Positions 8,849 through 17,118 of a stretch of DNA of 64,000 nucleotides are shown here, one piece after another. Source of the DNA: Aquimarina acroporae (GTDB taxonomy: Bacteria > Bacteroidota > Bacteroidia > Flavobacteriales > Flavobacteriaceae); contig NZ_JALPRE010000006.1 in assembly GCF_023195925.1 (NCBI RefSeq), positions 310,001 through 374,000 of the forward strand. The letters run 5' to 3'. Within the stretch, counting starts at the first letter, position 1. The number at the start of each line of letters is the position of its first letter. The notes under the pieces are model-generated. The model made no database searches and was not told where the DNA came from. It saw nothing but the letters and a program-made list of their open reading frames with translations. Position numbers and translations under genes: made by a program.

Positions 8849-9457
8849 ATGTATAAAGTTTTTGTGAATAATACGCCTATTATTCTGTCTACAAAAAAGT
8901 CAATAGAGGGATACAAAAAAGTAGCAATAAAGGATGTTGATTTTCCTCTAATTATAAGAGATGTTTTGGCTAAAGAAGCTAATGGAGAAGAGGCAAAATA
9001 TCATTTTTATCATAAAAGTGAAGATAAATTAATTGAGCATTTGTATGCTAAGCTACCTGTTGTAGTTGCAGGAGGAGGTAAGGTGTATAATAGTGATATG
9101 GATATTCTTTTTATAAAGCGTAATGGGAAATGGGATTTGCCCAAAGGTAAAATAGAAAAAAATGAACATATAGAAACCGCTGCCATACGAGAGGTAGAAG
9201 AAGAAACGGGAGTCGATGGTCTAGAAATCACCAAATTTTTATATAAAACCTACCATGTTTTTAAAAGAAATGGGGAGTTTCGATTAAAAGTGACATATTG
9301 GTTCGAAATGAAAACAGAATTCGATGGTAAATTGGTGCCTCAAAAAAATGAAGGAATTACCAAAGTACGATGGAAAAATAAACGTAAAGCCAAAAAAGCC
9401 CTTACTAATTCTTATGCGAACATAAAAAAACTATTTTCTCATGATTACTTGTCTTAA
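8849..9457 (+). CDS. Nudix hydrolase
   Basis: Nudix proteins cleave nucleoside diphosphates linked to other groups. The Nudix box is complete in the middle of the 202-residue protein: G near residue 98 in LPKGKIEKNE, then REVEEETGV. An upstream N-terminal extension of about 70 residues has no recognised domain, and the C-terminus is strongly basic (KVRWKNKRKAKKA). A frame-consistent TTG at 8843 is possible, but the ATG at 8849 gives the more normal N-terminus MYKVFVNN. It is divergent from pyrE across 8 bases. The substrate is unknown; the pyrE neighbourhood makes a nucleotide substrate a guess only. Confidence 0.85.
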   Translation: MYKVFVNNTPIILSTKKSIEGYKKVAIKDVDFPLIIRDVLAKEANGEEAKYHFYHKSEDKLIEHLYAKLPVVVAGGGKVYNSDMDILFIKRNGKWDLPKGKIEKNEHIETAAIREVEEETGVDGLEITKFLYKTYHVFKRNGEFRLKVTYWFEMKTEFDGKLVPQKNEGITKVRWKNKRKAKKALTNSYANIKKLFSHDYLS

Positions 9458-9481
9458 ATAGTATTATAAATTTATATATGA

Positions 9482-10069
9482 ATGTTTAGGTTTGTAGCCT
9501 TTTTTAAAATGTTGATTCTTTTCGTTTCAATTGGTGTTTCCCAAAATTCCTATTGTCAAAATGAAAAAATTGTTTTCAAGTATGGTTATGCGGGTGCACT
9601 CATTAATCCTGAATATCAAAAAATTGTAATAACTATTGAAAAGATAGATAGCTACTATGAAGTAATTGTTCATTTAGATAAGAATGGATTAGAAGAGTTG
9701 GCTATTAAAGAAATACTGAGAAACAGCCTTAAAACTGATCAAACTGGAAAGGATTCAATAAGGTTGATGGAGAAAATGCCTAGATCTAAGGTTTTGGACT
9801 ATTCATTAGAAATTTCCGAGAATGAGTATTGGAGAATTGTAAATGCCATTAAGAAAATTAAACCCACAGAAATAGTAAACAGTCTTGGAAAAAACTACAT
9901 CCATGGCTACAGCTGTGAAATTCAATACGGGGATGCTTTCGGACACATTAAATATAAAATTCATTCCCCCAAATTTAATGGTGAAAAGAGGGGGAACCCT
10001 AATTTTTCAAACGCCTGTAAGCTGATTTTAGAAATAGCTAATATTAAACCTAGAAAGGTTTTGAAATAA
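9482..10069 (+). CDS. Secreted protein of unknown function
   Basis: A 195-residue protein with an N-terminal hydrophobic stretch, roughly residues 6-20, ending in a Ser/Tyr/Cys/Gln segment, which looks like a signal peptide with cleavage near residue 26. The mature part is charged, with no recognised domain. It has two cysteines late in the chain (HGYSCEIQYG and SNACKLIL) that could form a disulfide in the periplasm. It starts 24 bases after the Nudix gene on the same strand, and its stop codon abuts the stop codon of the convergent M14 peptidase with no base between them. Function not recognised. Confidence 0.6.
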   Translation: MFRFVAFFKMLILFVSIGVSQNSYCQNEKIVFKYGYAGALINPEYQKIVITIEKIDSYYEVIVHLDKNGLEELAIKEILRNSLKTDQTGKDSIRLMEKMPRSKVLDYSLEISENEYWRIVNAIKKIKPTEIVNSLGKNYIHGYSCEIQYGDAFGHIKYKIHSPKFNGEKRGNPNFSNACKLILEIANIKPRKVLK

Positions 10070-11815
10070 TTATTTAGTTACTCTAAATATTGGATACCTC
10101 AAATGTGCTTCTTCGTAGTTGTTAGATTGTTTGTGTATCCAGTCTAATTGCGCATACCAATTGTTGGCAAACGAGCTGTCTTTTTTCTTTTCTTCAAACT
10201 TTAACCTTAATCCTTTATTTTGAAGTAGTAATTCTTTGGCTTTATCTTCCCATACATATGGAGAGAACCCTTCTTTTTGTTGTAAAATAGTATCAAAAAA
10301 ATTCCAGTTAAAAAATGAGTCAGGAGCTTGGGGTTCTAGCGTTTCTAAAATATATCTAAAGCCTTTTTGCTTTGTTGGTACAATAATATCACCTTTCTTA
10401 AAGGTTACTTTTTTATTACTTTTTTTAACTAAAGTTCCGTAGTGTAAATAATGACCTTCATATGGAGTTTTTCTGGTTTTATAATCTGCAATATGGTACA
10501 TTTCAACATCTACGACACTGTCTTTGTCAAAGGTTTTAAATTCAATCTGATTATTCTTCAAAATATCGATGATAGTCCACCAACCCTTTGGTACAATATA
10601 TGCTTCGGGAACGTCGATCTCAATTGAAGGCTTGAAGTAATTTTGGTAAACAACCTCCTTGGCATAAGGAAGGTTTTTGTCGTATTTTAAACGTGATTTT
10701 CCTGTAATCTCACTTTTTATAAATTTTCCTTCATATCCTTTAAAGGTAAATTTCGTAGTTTTTGTACTGTCTGCCTTCCAATCCACAGTATAGGTCTTTT
10801 TGTTGTGCTGTTGGATAAATGTTTTCTCACGAAGGGATCGAATTTTGTTTCCATCTTTTTCTGTGATTCTAATCATAGATTCCATTAATTCATATGTCCC
10901 TTCTACTCTAGGTTTGTAAGGTTTTAGCATGTGCGTTTCCACCATCATTCCTAATGTGTTCCACAAAGTAGTATACCCCGTTGAATACCTTGGAGAATCC
11001 ATAAATTGAGTCCATCCTTTATCAGGAGTAGTCCCCCAAACATTTACATATGGAGTGATATCCCATTTTTTTTCTTTTAGTAACGTTTCTAATTGAGGAT
11101 GCATTTGGGTATTGAGATATGTTCCTAGTTCGCCGCCAAGTTTATTATGTTGTGTGAAAAGGTGAGTAAGGGTATATTGATAATCGGCTCCGTTGCTTAC
11201 ATGGTTATCTATAAAAACATCAGGTTGTACTAGATGATAAATTTTAGAAAATGTTCTAGCGTTTTTAGTATCATTCTTAATGAAATCACGGTTTAAGTCA
11301 TAGTTCCTGGAGTTTCCTCTAAACCCATATTCTTTGGGGCCATTTTGATTTGTACGGGTACCAGAATTTCTGTTTAAAGCTCCACCGATATTATATATAG
11401 GTATAGCAACCAATACAGTGTTTTTAGGTGCTTCAATTTTACCTTGAACAATATCCCTAAAAAGTAACATTGTTGCATCTATACCATCACTTTCTCCAGG
11501 GTGAATCCCATTATTAATTAAAATAATCTGTTTATTTTTTCTAATTTTTTCAAAATTAAATTCTTGATCGGGATTTAAGGTAATTATATGCAGGGGATTT
11601 CCACTATCAGTCATTCCAATAGCTTCCATTTTTATTTGAGGGTAACTATTCGCTAGGTGATTATAATAAGCAATAACCTCTTCATAAGTTGGAGTTTCTG
11701 TACCACCGCTTTTTTCAAAAAGAGTTGTGAAATCGTAGTTTTTGGAAACTTCTTTTTTTTCGTTTGAACAAGAAAAGAGTACTACTAAACTAAAAAGAAA
11801 TAAGATTTTTTGCAT
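10070..11815 (-). CDS. M14-family zinc carboxypeptidase-like lipoprotein
   Basis: Envelope-anchored member of the M14 metallopeptidase family. The signal peptide ends in a lipobox (LFSC, Cys16). Zinc ligands are visible as His105 and Glu108 in IHPGESDG and His205 in IDNHVSNG, and the family's NSRNYDLNRD segment is at about 169-178. A later Glu in GMMVETHM is the candidate catalytic base. At 581 residues it is longer than a basic carboxypeptidase because of a C-terminal region of about 250 residues of beta-rich sequence. Substrate (peptide or peptidoglycan stem peptide) cannot be told. The gene is monocistronic and divergent from the SulP gene. Confidence 0.88.
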   Translation of the reverse strand: MQKILFLFSLVVLFSCSNEKKEVSKNYDFTTLFEKSGGTETPTYEEVIAYYNHLANSYPQIKMEAIGMTDSGNPLHIITLNPDQEFNFEKIRKNKQIILINNGIHPGESDGIDATMLLFRDIVQGKIEAPKNTVLVAIPIYNIGGALNRNSGTRTNQNGPKEYGFRGNSRNYDLNRDFIKNDTKNARTFSKIYHLVQPDVFIDNHVSNGADYQYTLTHLFTQHNKLGGELGTYLNTQMHPQLETLLKEKKWDITPYVNVWGTTPDKGWTQFMDSPRYSTGYTTLWNTLGMMVETHMLKPYKPRVEGTYELMESMIRITEKDGNKIRSLREKTFIQQHNKKTYTVDWKADSTKTTKFTFKGYEGKFIKSEITGKSRLKYDKNLPYAKEVVYQNYFKPSIEIDVPEAYIVPKGWWTIIDILKNNQIEFKTFDKDSVVDVEMYHIADYKTRKTPYEGHYLHYGTLVKKSNKKVTFKKGDIIVPTKQKGFRYILETLEPQAPDSFFNWNFFDTILQQKEGFSPYVWEDKAKELLLQNKGLRLKFEEKKKDSSFANNWYAQLDWIHKQSNNYEEAHLRYPIFRVTK

Positions 11816-11918
11816 GATCGATGATGAATATGAAGGCCAAATATACTAAGATTTAAAAATTGTTAGTTTGCTAAAACGTTTTAGTTGTCGCTTCTATTGA
11901 TATACCCTTGAATTTTGC

Positions 11919-11948
11919 TTGTTTAGCTACAAAATAAGCGTATTTTTG
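11919..11948 (+). promoter_or_regulatory. Candidate promoter of the SulP transporter gene
   Basis: TTG at 11919-11921 and TATTTTTG at 11941-11948, separated by 19 bases, match the Bacteroidota sigma-factor consensus (TTG, 19-21 bases, TAnnTTTG). The start codon is 21 bases past the -7 box, implying a short leader. Confidence 0.45.
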
Positions 11949-11968
11949 CACCCTCAAATACCATAACT

Positions 11969-13567
11969 ATGACTGAGTTTGTAAGAAAGAGAGTGGCAAA
12001 TGCCAAAAATGATATTTTATCTGGGTTAACAGTAGCACTTGCTTTGGTTCCAGAGGCTGTGGCGTTTGCTTTTGTGGCAGGTGTAGATCCATTGGTTGGT
12101 TTATATGCTGCATTCATGATTGGGTTAATAACATCGATTTTTGGTGGGAGACCAGGGATGATATCTGGAGCAACGGGAGCATTAGCAGTGGTAATGGTAA
12201 GTCTCGTTGCTGAAGGTAATGCTATGGGAGCCGAAGGAGAAAATCTAGGGTTATACTATCTATTTGCAACTGTAATTCTAATGGGAATCATTCAAATCCT
12301 AGCTGGAGTTTTTAAGCTAGGAAAGTTCGTTCGTCTTATACCACATCCCGTTATGATGGGATTTGTAAATGGGTTGGCCATTGTTATTTTTCTTTCTCAA
12401 CTTGGTATGTTTAAAGAGTTTGTGAATGGAGAAAAAGTGTGGATGCAAGGAGCAGATCTTTGGTTAATGTTAGGATTAGTTCTATTAACCATGGCTATCA
12501 TGTGGGGATTACCAAAATTAAAAGCTACCGCAAAATTACCCGAAGCATTAATAGGAATCATAGTGGTTTCTGCAATAGTAATATTAGGAAAGTTAGATGT
12601 GGCTACCGTAGGTAGTTTTATTAGAGATGGCGGAGGAGAAGGACTTAAAGGAGGATTGCCACAATTTCAGTTTGATATTTTTAATAAGGTACCTATGAAC
12701 ATGGAGACCTTAAAATTTATCGGGCCTTATGCCATAATATTAGCGGCTATAGGTTTAATAGAGTCTTTAATGACCCTTAACCTTATAGATGAATTAACCG
12801 AAACCCGTGGTAATTCTAATAGAGAATGTATGGCGCAAGGTGGAGCTAATATCATAACTGGTTTATTTGGTGGTATGGGAGGATGTGCTATGATTGGTCA
12901 ATCTATTATTAATATTAAAGGCGGTGGAAGAACCCGACTTTCTGGTATAGTGGCTGCGGTGACTTTACTTATGTTTATTTTATTTGCATCTGGACTAATA
13001 GAACAGGTGCCTATCGCAGCATTAGTGGGTGTTATGTTTATGGTGGTAATAGGAACTTTTGCATGGTCTAGTTTTAGGATATTGAACAAAATACCTCTTA
13101 CAGATGCAGTTGTTTTGATAGCAGTTTCTTCCTTAACCGTATTCTTTGATTTGGCGGTAGCCGTAATCGCAGGGGTAATTATGTCTGCTTTGGCATTCTC
13201 ATGGGAAAACGCAAAACGTATTCGTGCGAGAAAACACGTTCGAGAAGATGGTACTAAGGTTTATGAAATTTGGGGACCTCTTTTCTTCGGAAGTATACAG
13301 GCTTTCAATAGCAAGTTTGATGTAAATAACGACCCAGAACGTGTAGAAATAGATTTTATGGAGTCTCGTGTGAGCGATCACTCGGCGTTGGAAGCTATTT
13401 GGACATTGGTAGGAAAATATGAAGAAGCGGGTAAAAAAGTAAAGATTAAACATCTTAGTGAAGAATGCCAAGCTTTAATGATCAAGGCTTCTCCAAGACT
13501 CGCAGGAGTTATTGAACATAATGTAGATGACCCAAGGTATCATGTGATGGCTAAGGTGATGAAATAA
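11969..13567 (+). CDS. SulP-family inorganic anion transporter
   Basis: Inner-membrane SLC26/SulP protein of 532 residues. About 10-14 hydrophobic segments cover residues 15-410, beginning with the family motif DILSGLTVALALVPEAVAFA, followed by the Gly/Ala-rich GLYAAFMIGLITSIFGG region. The last roughly 110 residues form a soluble STAS domain (ERVEIDFMESRVSDHSALEAIW) that regulates transport. SulP proteins carry sulfate, bicarbonate or similar anions. No sulfate assimilation or carbonic anhydrase gene is next to it, so the ion is unassigned. Confidence 0.92.
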   Translation: MTEFVRKRVANAKNDILSGLTVALALVPEAVAFAFVAGVDPLVGLYAAFMIGLITSIFGGRPGMISGATGALAVVMVSLVAEGNAMGAEGENLGLYYLFATVILMGIIQILAGVFKLGKFVRLIPHPVMMGFVNGLAIVIFLSQLGMFKEFVNGEKVWMQGADLWLMLGLVLLTMAIMWGLPKLKATAKLPEALIGIIVVSAIVILGKLDVATVGSFIRDGGGEGLKGGLPQFQFDIFNKVPMNMETLKFIGPYAIILAAIGLIESLMTLNLIDELTETRGNSNRECMAQGGANIITGLFGGMGGCAMIGQSIINIKGGGRTRLSGIVAAVTLLMFILFASGLIEQVPIAALVGVMFMVVIGTFAWSSFRILNKIPLTDAVVLIAVSSLTVFFDLAVAVIAGVIMSALAFSWENAKRIRARKHVREDGTKVYEIWGPLFFGSIQAFNSKFDVNNDPERVEIDFMESRVSDHSALEAIWTLVGKYEEAGKKVKIKHLSEECQALMIKASPRLAGVIEHNVDDPRYHVMAKVMK

Positions 13568-13608
13568 AAAAAATGTATATTTCGATATTTAATCGAAGAC
13601 AATAATAA

Positions 13609-14349
13609 ATGGATATTCCTTTTGAACCTAATATTTTTGGTGTTAAAGTGAATATCCATTTAATTTTGGAATATGCTGCATTTTTTGTGGGTTTTCGATA
13701 TTATGTATATCTGCGAAAGCGTAGTACCGATCATATTTCTTCAAACAATCGTTTGTCTATAATTATTGGCGCTGTTTTTGGTGCCTTTCTTGGCTCCAGG
13801 ATTTTCGGATTTTTGGAAAACCCTGTACTTTCAACAGGAGCAGAATATCTACTTTCTATCCTTAGTGCAAAAACCATTATGGGAGGTCTCTTTGGCGGTT
13901 TGTTAGGTGTAGAAATAGCAAAAAAAATCATTGGTGAAAAAGCTTCATCTGGAGACCTGTTTACTTTTCCTATTATCTTGGGGATTATAATTGGTAGAAT
14001 AGGCTGCTTTTTGGCGGGAATAAATGAATTTACCTACGGTAAGGAAACTTTTTCGTTTTTAGGAATGGATCTTGGAGATGGTATAATGAGGCATCCAGTT
14101 GCGTTATATGAAGTTGTTTTCTTGATCCTTTTATGGTTGTTTTTAAAAAGGTTTCAGAACATAGCTAAAGCAGAATCAGGGCTATTATTTAAATACTTTA
14201 TGACTGCTTATTTCCTATTCAGATTCTGTATAGAATTTCTTAAACCCAATATATTTTTGATACTTGGCCTTAGTAGTATTCAGTATTTATGTATCTTATG
14301 CATGATTTATTACTGGAAAACTATTCTAAAGCTATTTCATGCCCGTTAG
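13609..14349 (+). CDS. Divergent Lgt-like membrane protein
   Basis: Predicted integral membrane protein of 246 residues, shorter than typical Lgt (about 260-290), with about seven hydrophobic segments. It resembles prolipoprotein diacylglyceryl transferase, which moves diacylglyceryl from phosphatidylglycerol to lipoprotein cysteines. The signature area reads GRIGCFLAGINEFTYGK, keeping the Arg of the Lgt signature but with Cys where Lgt has Asn, and the segment matching the Lgt HGG motif reads MGGLFGGLLG, so the essential His is absent. It is therefore probably a paralogue with another acceptor or role rather than the housekeeping Lgt. It overlaps the downstream radical SAM gene by 11 bases, a strong sign of coupled expression. 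Confidence 0.75.
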   Translation: MDIPFEPNIFGVKVNIHLILEYAAFFVGFRYYVYLRKRSTDHISSNNRLSIIIGAVFGAFLGSRIFGFLENPVLSTGAEYLLSILSAKTIMGGLFGGLLGVEIAKKIIGEKASSGDLFTFPIILGIIIGRIGCFLAGINEFTYGKETFSFLGMDLGDGIMRHPVALYEVVFLILLWLFLKRFQNIAKAESGLLFKYFMTAYFLFRFCIEFLKPNIFLILGLSSIQYLCILCMIYYWKTILKLFHAR

Positions 14350-15733
14350 AAATTATACCTATTACGATCATACACTAAGTTTATGTCCTACATGTCTTAA
14401 AAGAGTAGATGCTAAAATTGTTTTTGAAGATGACAAGGTCTTTATGCTAAAACGCTGCCCAGAACACGGTAGATCCAAAGTTCTAATCGCAGATGATGTA
14501 GAGTACTATAAAAATATTAGAAACTACAATAAACCTTCAGAATTTCCATATAAGTTTAATACAACTACCGACTACGGTTGCCCGTATGATTGTGGTTTGT
14601 GCCCTGATCATGAGCAACATTCTTGCTTAACGATTATTGAAGTTACAGATCGTTGTAATTTAACTTGTCCTACATGTTACGCATCTTCCTCTCCTAACTA
14701 TGGGCGACATAGAACCTTAGATGAGATTAAGAAAATGCTAGATACCATTGTTGAGAATGAAAAAGAACCAGATGTAGTTCAGATAAGTGGAGGAGAACCA
14801 ACTGTACACCCTCAGTTTTTTGAAATTTTGGATTATGCAAAACAGTTACCTATTCGTCACCTTATGGTAAATACTAATGGTATAAGAATAGCAAAGGATA
14901 TTAACTTCACCCAAAAATTGGCAAAGTACATGCCCGATTTTGAGATTTATCTACAATTTGATTCTTTACAATCTAAAGTATTAGAAAAGTTACGAGGTGA
15001 AGATTTATTGAAGGTGAGAAAGCAAGCTATCGAAAACTTAAATCAATTTAATCTTTCTACCACTTTAGTGGTTACTCTAGAGAAAGGCTTGAATGATAAC
15101 GAAATAGGAGGTATACTTTCATTTGCTACGCAACAAGAATGTGTTAGAGGAGTCACTTTTCAGCCAACACAAATCGCAGGACGATTAGAAGATTTTGATA
15201 CACAAACCAACAGAATTACTTTAACCGAAGTAAGAAGAAAAATATTGGAGCAGTTTCCTGTATTCAATTCAGATGATCTTATTCCAGTACCATGTAATCC
15301 AGATGCTTTGGTAATGGGATATGCGTTAAAAAATAAAGATGGAATTTTACCGCTTACGCGATATGTAAACCCTGCAGATTTACTCAATAATGGTAAAAAT
15401 ACCATTGTATATGAACAAGACGAAGAGTTACATGAGCGTGTTTTAAAAATGTTTAGTACAGGCAATTCTGTTGAGAAGGCATCCGAAAATTTGAAATCTA
15501 TCATGTGTTGTTTGCCAGAGATAGATGCTCCAGATTTAGGTTATGATAGTCTTTTTAGAGTGATTATTATGCAATTTGTTGATGCTTACAATTTTGACGT
15601 GCGATCTATAAAAAAATCTTGTGTACATATTGTAAATAAAGATTATAAAATTATTCCTTTTGAAACCATGAATTTGTTTTATAGGGATGATAAAAAGGAA
15701 TATTTAGAACAATTAAGAAAGGAAACAGTATGA
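14339..15733 (+). CDS. Cysteine-rich radical SAM enzyme resembling tetraether-lipid synthases
   Basis: Cytoplasmic or membrane-associated radical SAM protein of 464 residues. Cysteines at 16, 19 and 40 form a zinc-ribbon-like N-terminal element (CPTC, CPEHG). A second cluster at 81, 85, 88 and 96 (CPYDCGLCPDHEQHSC) precedes the catalytic CxxxCxxC at 106, 110 and 113. GGEP (151-154) is the SAM-binding motif. Further cysteines lie near the C-terminus (MCCLPE, KKSC). The order and wording of the Cys motifs resemble the archaeal Tes/MJ0619 family, which couples lipid alkyl chains by radical chemistry. That resemblance is from memory and needs a search. It overlaps the Lgt-like gene by 11 bases and the next small gene by 4. 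Confidence 0.85.
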   Translation: MPVRNYTYYDHTLSLCPTCLKRVDAKIVFEDDKVFMLKRCPEHGRSKVLIADDVEYYKNIRNYNKPSEFPYKFNTTTDYGCPYDCGLCPDHEQHSCLTIIEVTDRCNLTCPTCYASSSPNYGRHRTLDEIKKMLDTIVENEKEPDVVQISGGEPTVHPQFFEILDYAKQLPIRHLMVNTNGIRIAKDINFTQKLAKYMPDFEIYLQFDSLQSKVLEKLRGEDLLKVRKQAIENLNQFNLSTTLVVTLEKGLNDNEIGGILSFATQQECVRGVTFQPTQIAGRLEDFDTQTNRITLTEVRRKILEQFPVFNSDDLIPVPCNPDALVMGYALKNKDGILPLTRYVNPADLLNNGKNTIVYEQDEELHERVLKMFSTGNSVEKASENLKSIMCCLPEIDAPDLGYDSLFRVIIMQFVDAYNFDVRSIKKSCVHIVNKDYKIIPFETMNLFYRDDKKEYLEQLRKETV

Positions 15734-15948
15734 TTACGAATTTAACTATACTTGAACCTGGCAACCTAGACGGGTTGATTTATTTAATACTTTTCATTCT
15801 TTTAGGACCACCAATATTTCTCGCTTTATTTGGGTTGTTACTTTATAAAACGAACAGCCGTAAAGCGGGTAAAATCTTTTTTATACTCGCAGGAGTATAT
15901 CTTGTGGTTGGATTAGGGATTTGTGGAGCCTTACTTGCAGGATTTTAA
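15730..15948 (+). CDS. Small two-helix membrane protein of the radical SAM operon
   Basis: A 72-residue protein with two predicted transmembrane helices, about residues 18-40 (LILFILLGPPIFLALFGLLL) and 49-71, joined by a short basic loop (KTNSRKAGK). Its ATG overlaps the radical SAM stop codon in the ATGA arrangement, so translation is coupled. It has no catalytic motif. It could be a membrane anchor or accessory subunit for the radical SAM enzyme. Its 3' end overlaps the convergent methyltransferase gene by 4 bases. Confidence 0.7.
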   Translation: MITNLTILEPGNLDGLIYLILFILLGPPIFLALFGLLLYKTNSRKAGKIFFILAGVYLVVGLGICGALLAGF

Positions 15949-16766
15949 ATTCTTTCTAAAAGATACATGGTCTCGTTTAGTATTTCGGTTTTATCAGATA
16001 TCCCTGAGTCTGGTGCATACTTTTTTGATAACTCAAATTCGTCGATATGTTCTTGTAATCTATACCCATCGATATTCTGAAAATAAGAATGAGGTATGGT
16101 TTGATGATTAAAGGAGTCATTAGTGTCATTATTACTGTCAAAATAATGAAGCAAACGACGATATACATCGGTTTGTTCTACTTCAGGAAGATAGGTTACA
16201 CATCCCACTAGGTCTCCCGGCTTTTGGATAGCTTCGAATATTTTAAAAAGTTTATCCGTAGTTTTTCTACTTAAAAAGAAAAACACTCCTTCTATTAATA
16301 TAAAAACGGGTTTTTTCTGTATCAAAGGGGTTAATTCATTGACGATATCCTCGACACTACCCTCATTGAAGTCCACTGCCGCATAATGAATATCCCTTGA
16401 AGGAAGGATACCTTCGCTAACCCAAGTATCTATTTTCTCCTTTTTATAATCAACTATATCTTGTTTGTCTATTTCAACAGTATTTACATTGTTATCAAAT
16501 GCAAATTGATACATACTAAAACCGGACCCAAAATTTATCAGTGTTCCTCCATTATGCTTTTGAAAAAAAGCACCCATGCATTCATGAAAGTAACGATTCC
16601 TCAAAGAGTGTAATAGAGCTTCGTGTTCAGAAATACTTTTTACGATATCAGGAATTAAAGCATCGGTAGCAGGATTGTTCCATAATCTGGCATTTACATC
16701 TTTACTGATCTCTTCATGATAAGATCGGTATGTAGATACGACAAAAGCAGTTTCATGTATTTGCAT
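15945..16766 (-). CDS. LCM-family class I SAM-dependent methyltransferase
   Basis: A 273-residue member of the leucine carboxyl methyltransferase/PPM1-like family. RNRYFHECMGAFF is the family's substrate-side motif, INFGSGFSMYQFAF the glycine-rich SAM loop, and FILIEGVFFFLS matches the usual AEG(L/V)LMYL motif. In bacteria this family mostly methylates carboxylates of small molecules or polyketide intermediates. I chose the ATG at 16766; an in-frame TTG at 16775 would add three residues. It is convergent with the Lgt-like/radical SAM operon, so a shared pathway is possible but not shown. Confidence 0.82.
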   Translation of the reverse strand: MQIHETAFVVSTYRSYHEEISKDVNARLWNNPATDALIPDIVKSISEHEALLHSLRNRYFHECMGAFFQKHNGGTLINFGSGFSMYQFAFDNNVNTVEIDKQDIVDYKKEKIDTWVSEGILPSRDIHYAAVDFNEGSVEDIVNELTPLIQKKPVFILIEGVFFFLSRKTTDKLFKIFEAIQKPGDLVGCVTYLPEVEQTDVYRRLLHYFDSNNDTNDSFNHQTIPHSYFQNIDGYRLQEHIDEFELSKKYAPDSGISDKTEILNETMYLLERI

Positions 16767-16877
16767 AGCAGACAAGTTTAATAGTCATCCAATTTACATA
16801 TAAACCGTAGATAACTAGATCACTGTTTAGTGAAATTTAACACTCAGCTTACAATTTAGCTGTAAAGAGATTAAAAT

Positions 16878-16899
16878 TTTAATTGGTTCACCAATTAAA
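16878..16899. promoter_or_regulatory. 22-bp perfect palindrome, candidate operator
   Basis: Two 10-bp arms (16878-16887 and 16890-16899; core AATTGGT-TC-ACCAATT) with a 2-base centre. The short centre suits a dimeric DNA-binding protein better than an RNA hairpin. It lies about 220 bases upstream of the beta-helix protein gene and about 110 bases upstream of the methyltransferase. Confidence 0.45.
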
Positions 16900-16923
16900 G
16901 CTCGGATACTCATAGCTCATTTA

Positions 16924-16960
16924 CGAATTCTACTTTAGCAATTGCGAATTCTAATTTAGC
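16924..16960. repeat. Two 16-bp direct repeats spaced 21 bp start to start
   Basis: CGAATTCTACTTTAGC at 16924-16939 and CGAATTCTAATTTAGC at 16945-16960 differ at one base. The 21-bp period is two helical turns, so both copies face the same side of the DNA, as in tandem activator sites. Confidence 0.5.
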
Positions 16961-17118
16961 GAAAAAAAGTTGTCTACAATTGATGATTTTTCTGCTTTGT
17001 ATAAATATGTAAACAACTCATTACTAGGTATTTATGGTTAAATAGTTGTTTAATTATTTGAAAACCCTAAAACTCAAACAAGTGACAATCACTTTAATCT
17101 TATTAAACTAACCAAATC

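Larger units (their letters stand above)
16767..17118. other. 352-base divergent intergenic region with repeats
   Basis: No gene seen. It separates the LCM methyltransferase (minus) from the large secreted beta-helix protein (plus) and must hold both promoters. It contains a 22-bp perfect palindrome and a pair of 16-bp near-identical direct repeats, listed separately. The 150 bases before the secreted protein's start are very AT-rich and show no clean TAnnTTTG box. Confidence 0.6.

Noticed and set aside
13581..13597. Inverted repeat TTCGAT/ATCGAA before the Lgt-like gene
   Set aside because: Six-base arms in the short gap after the SulP gene; not strong enough to call a terminator or operator.
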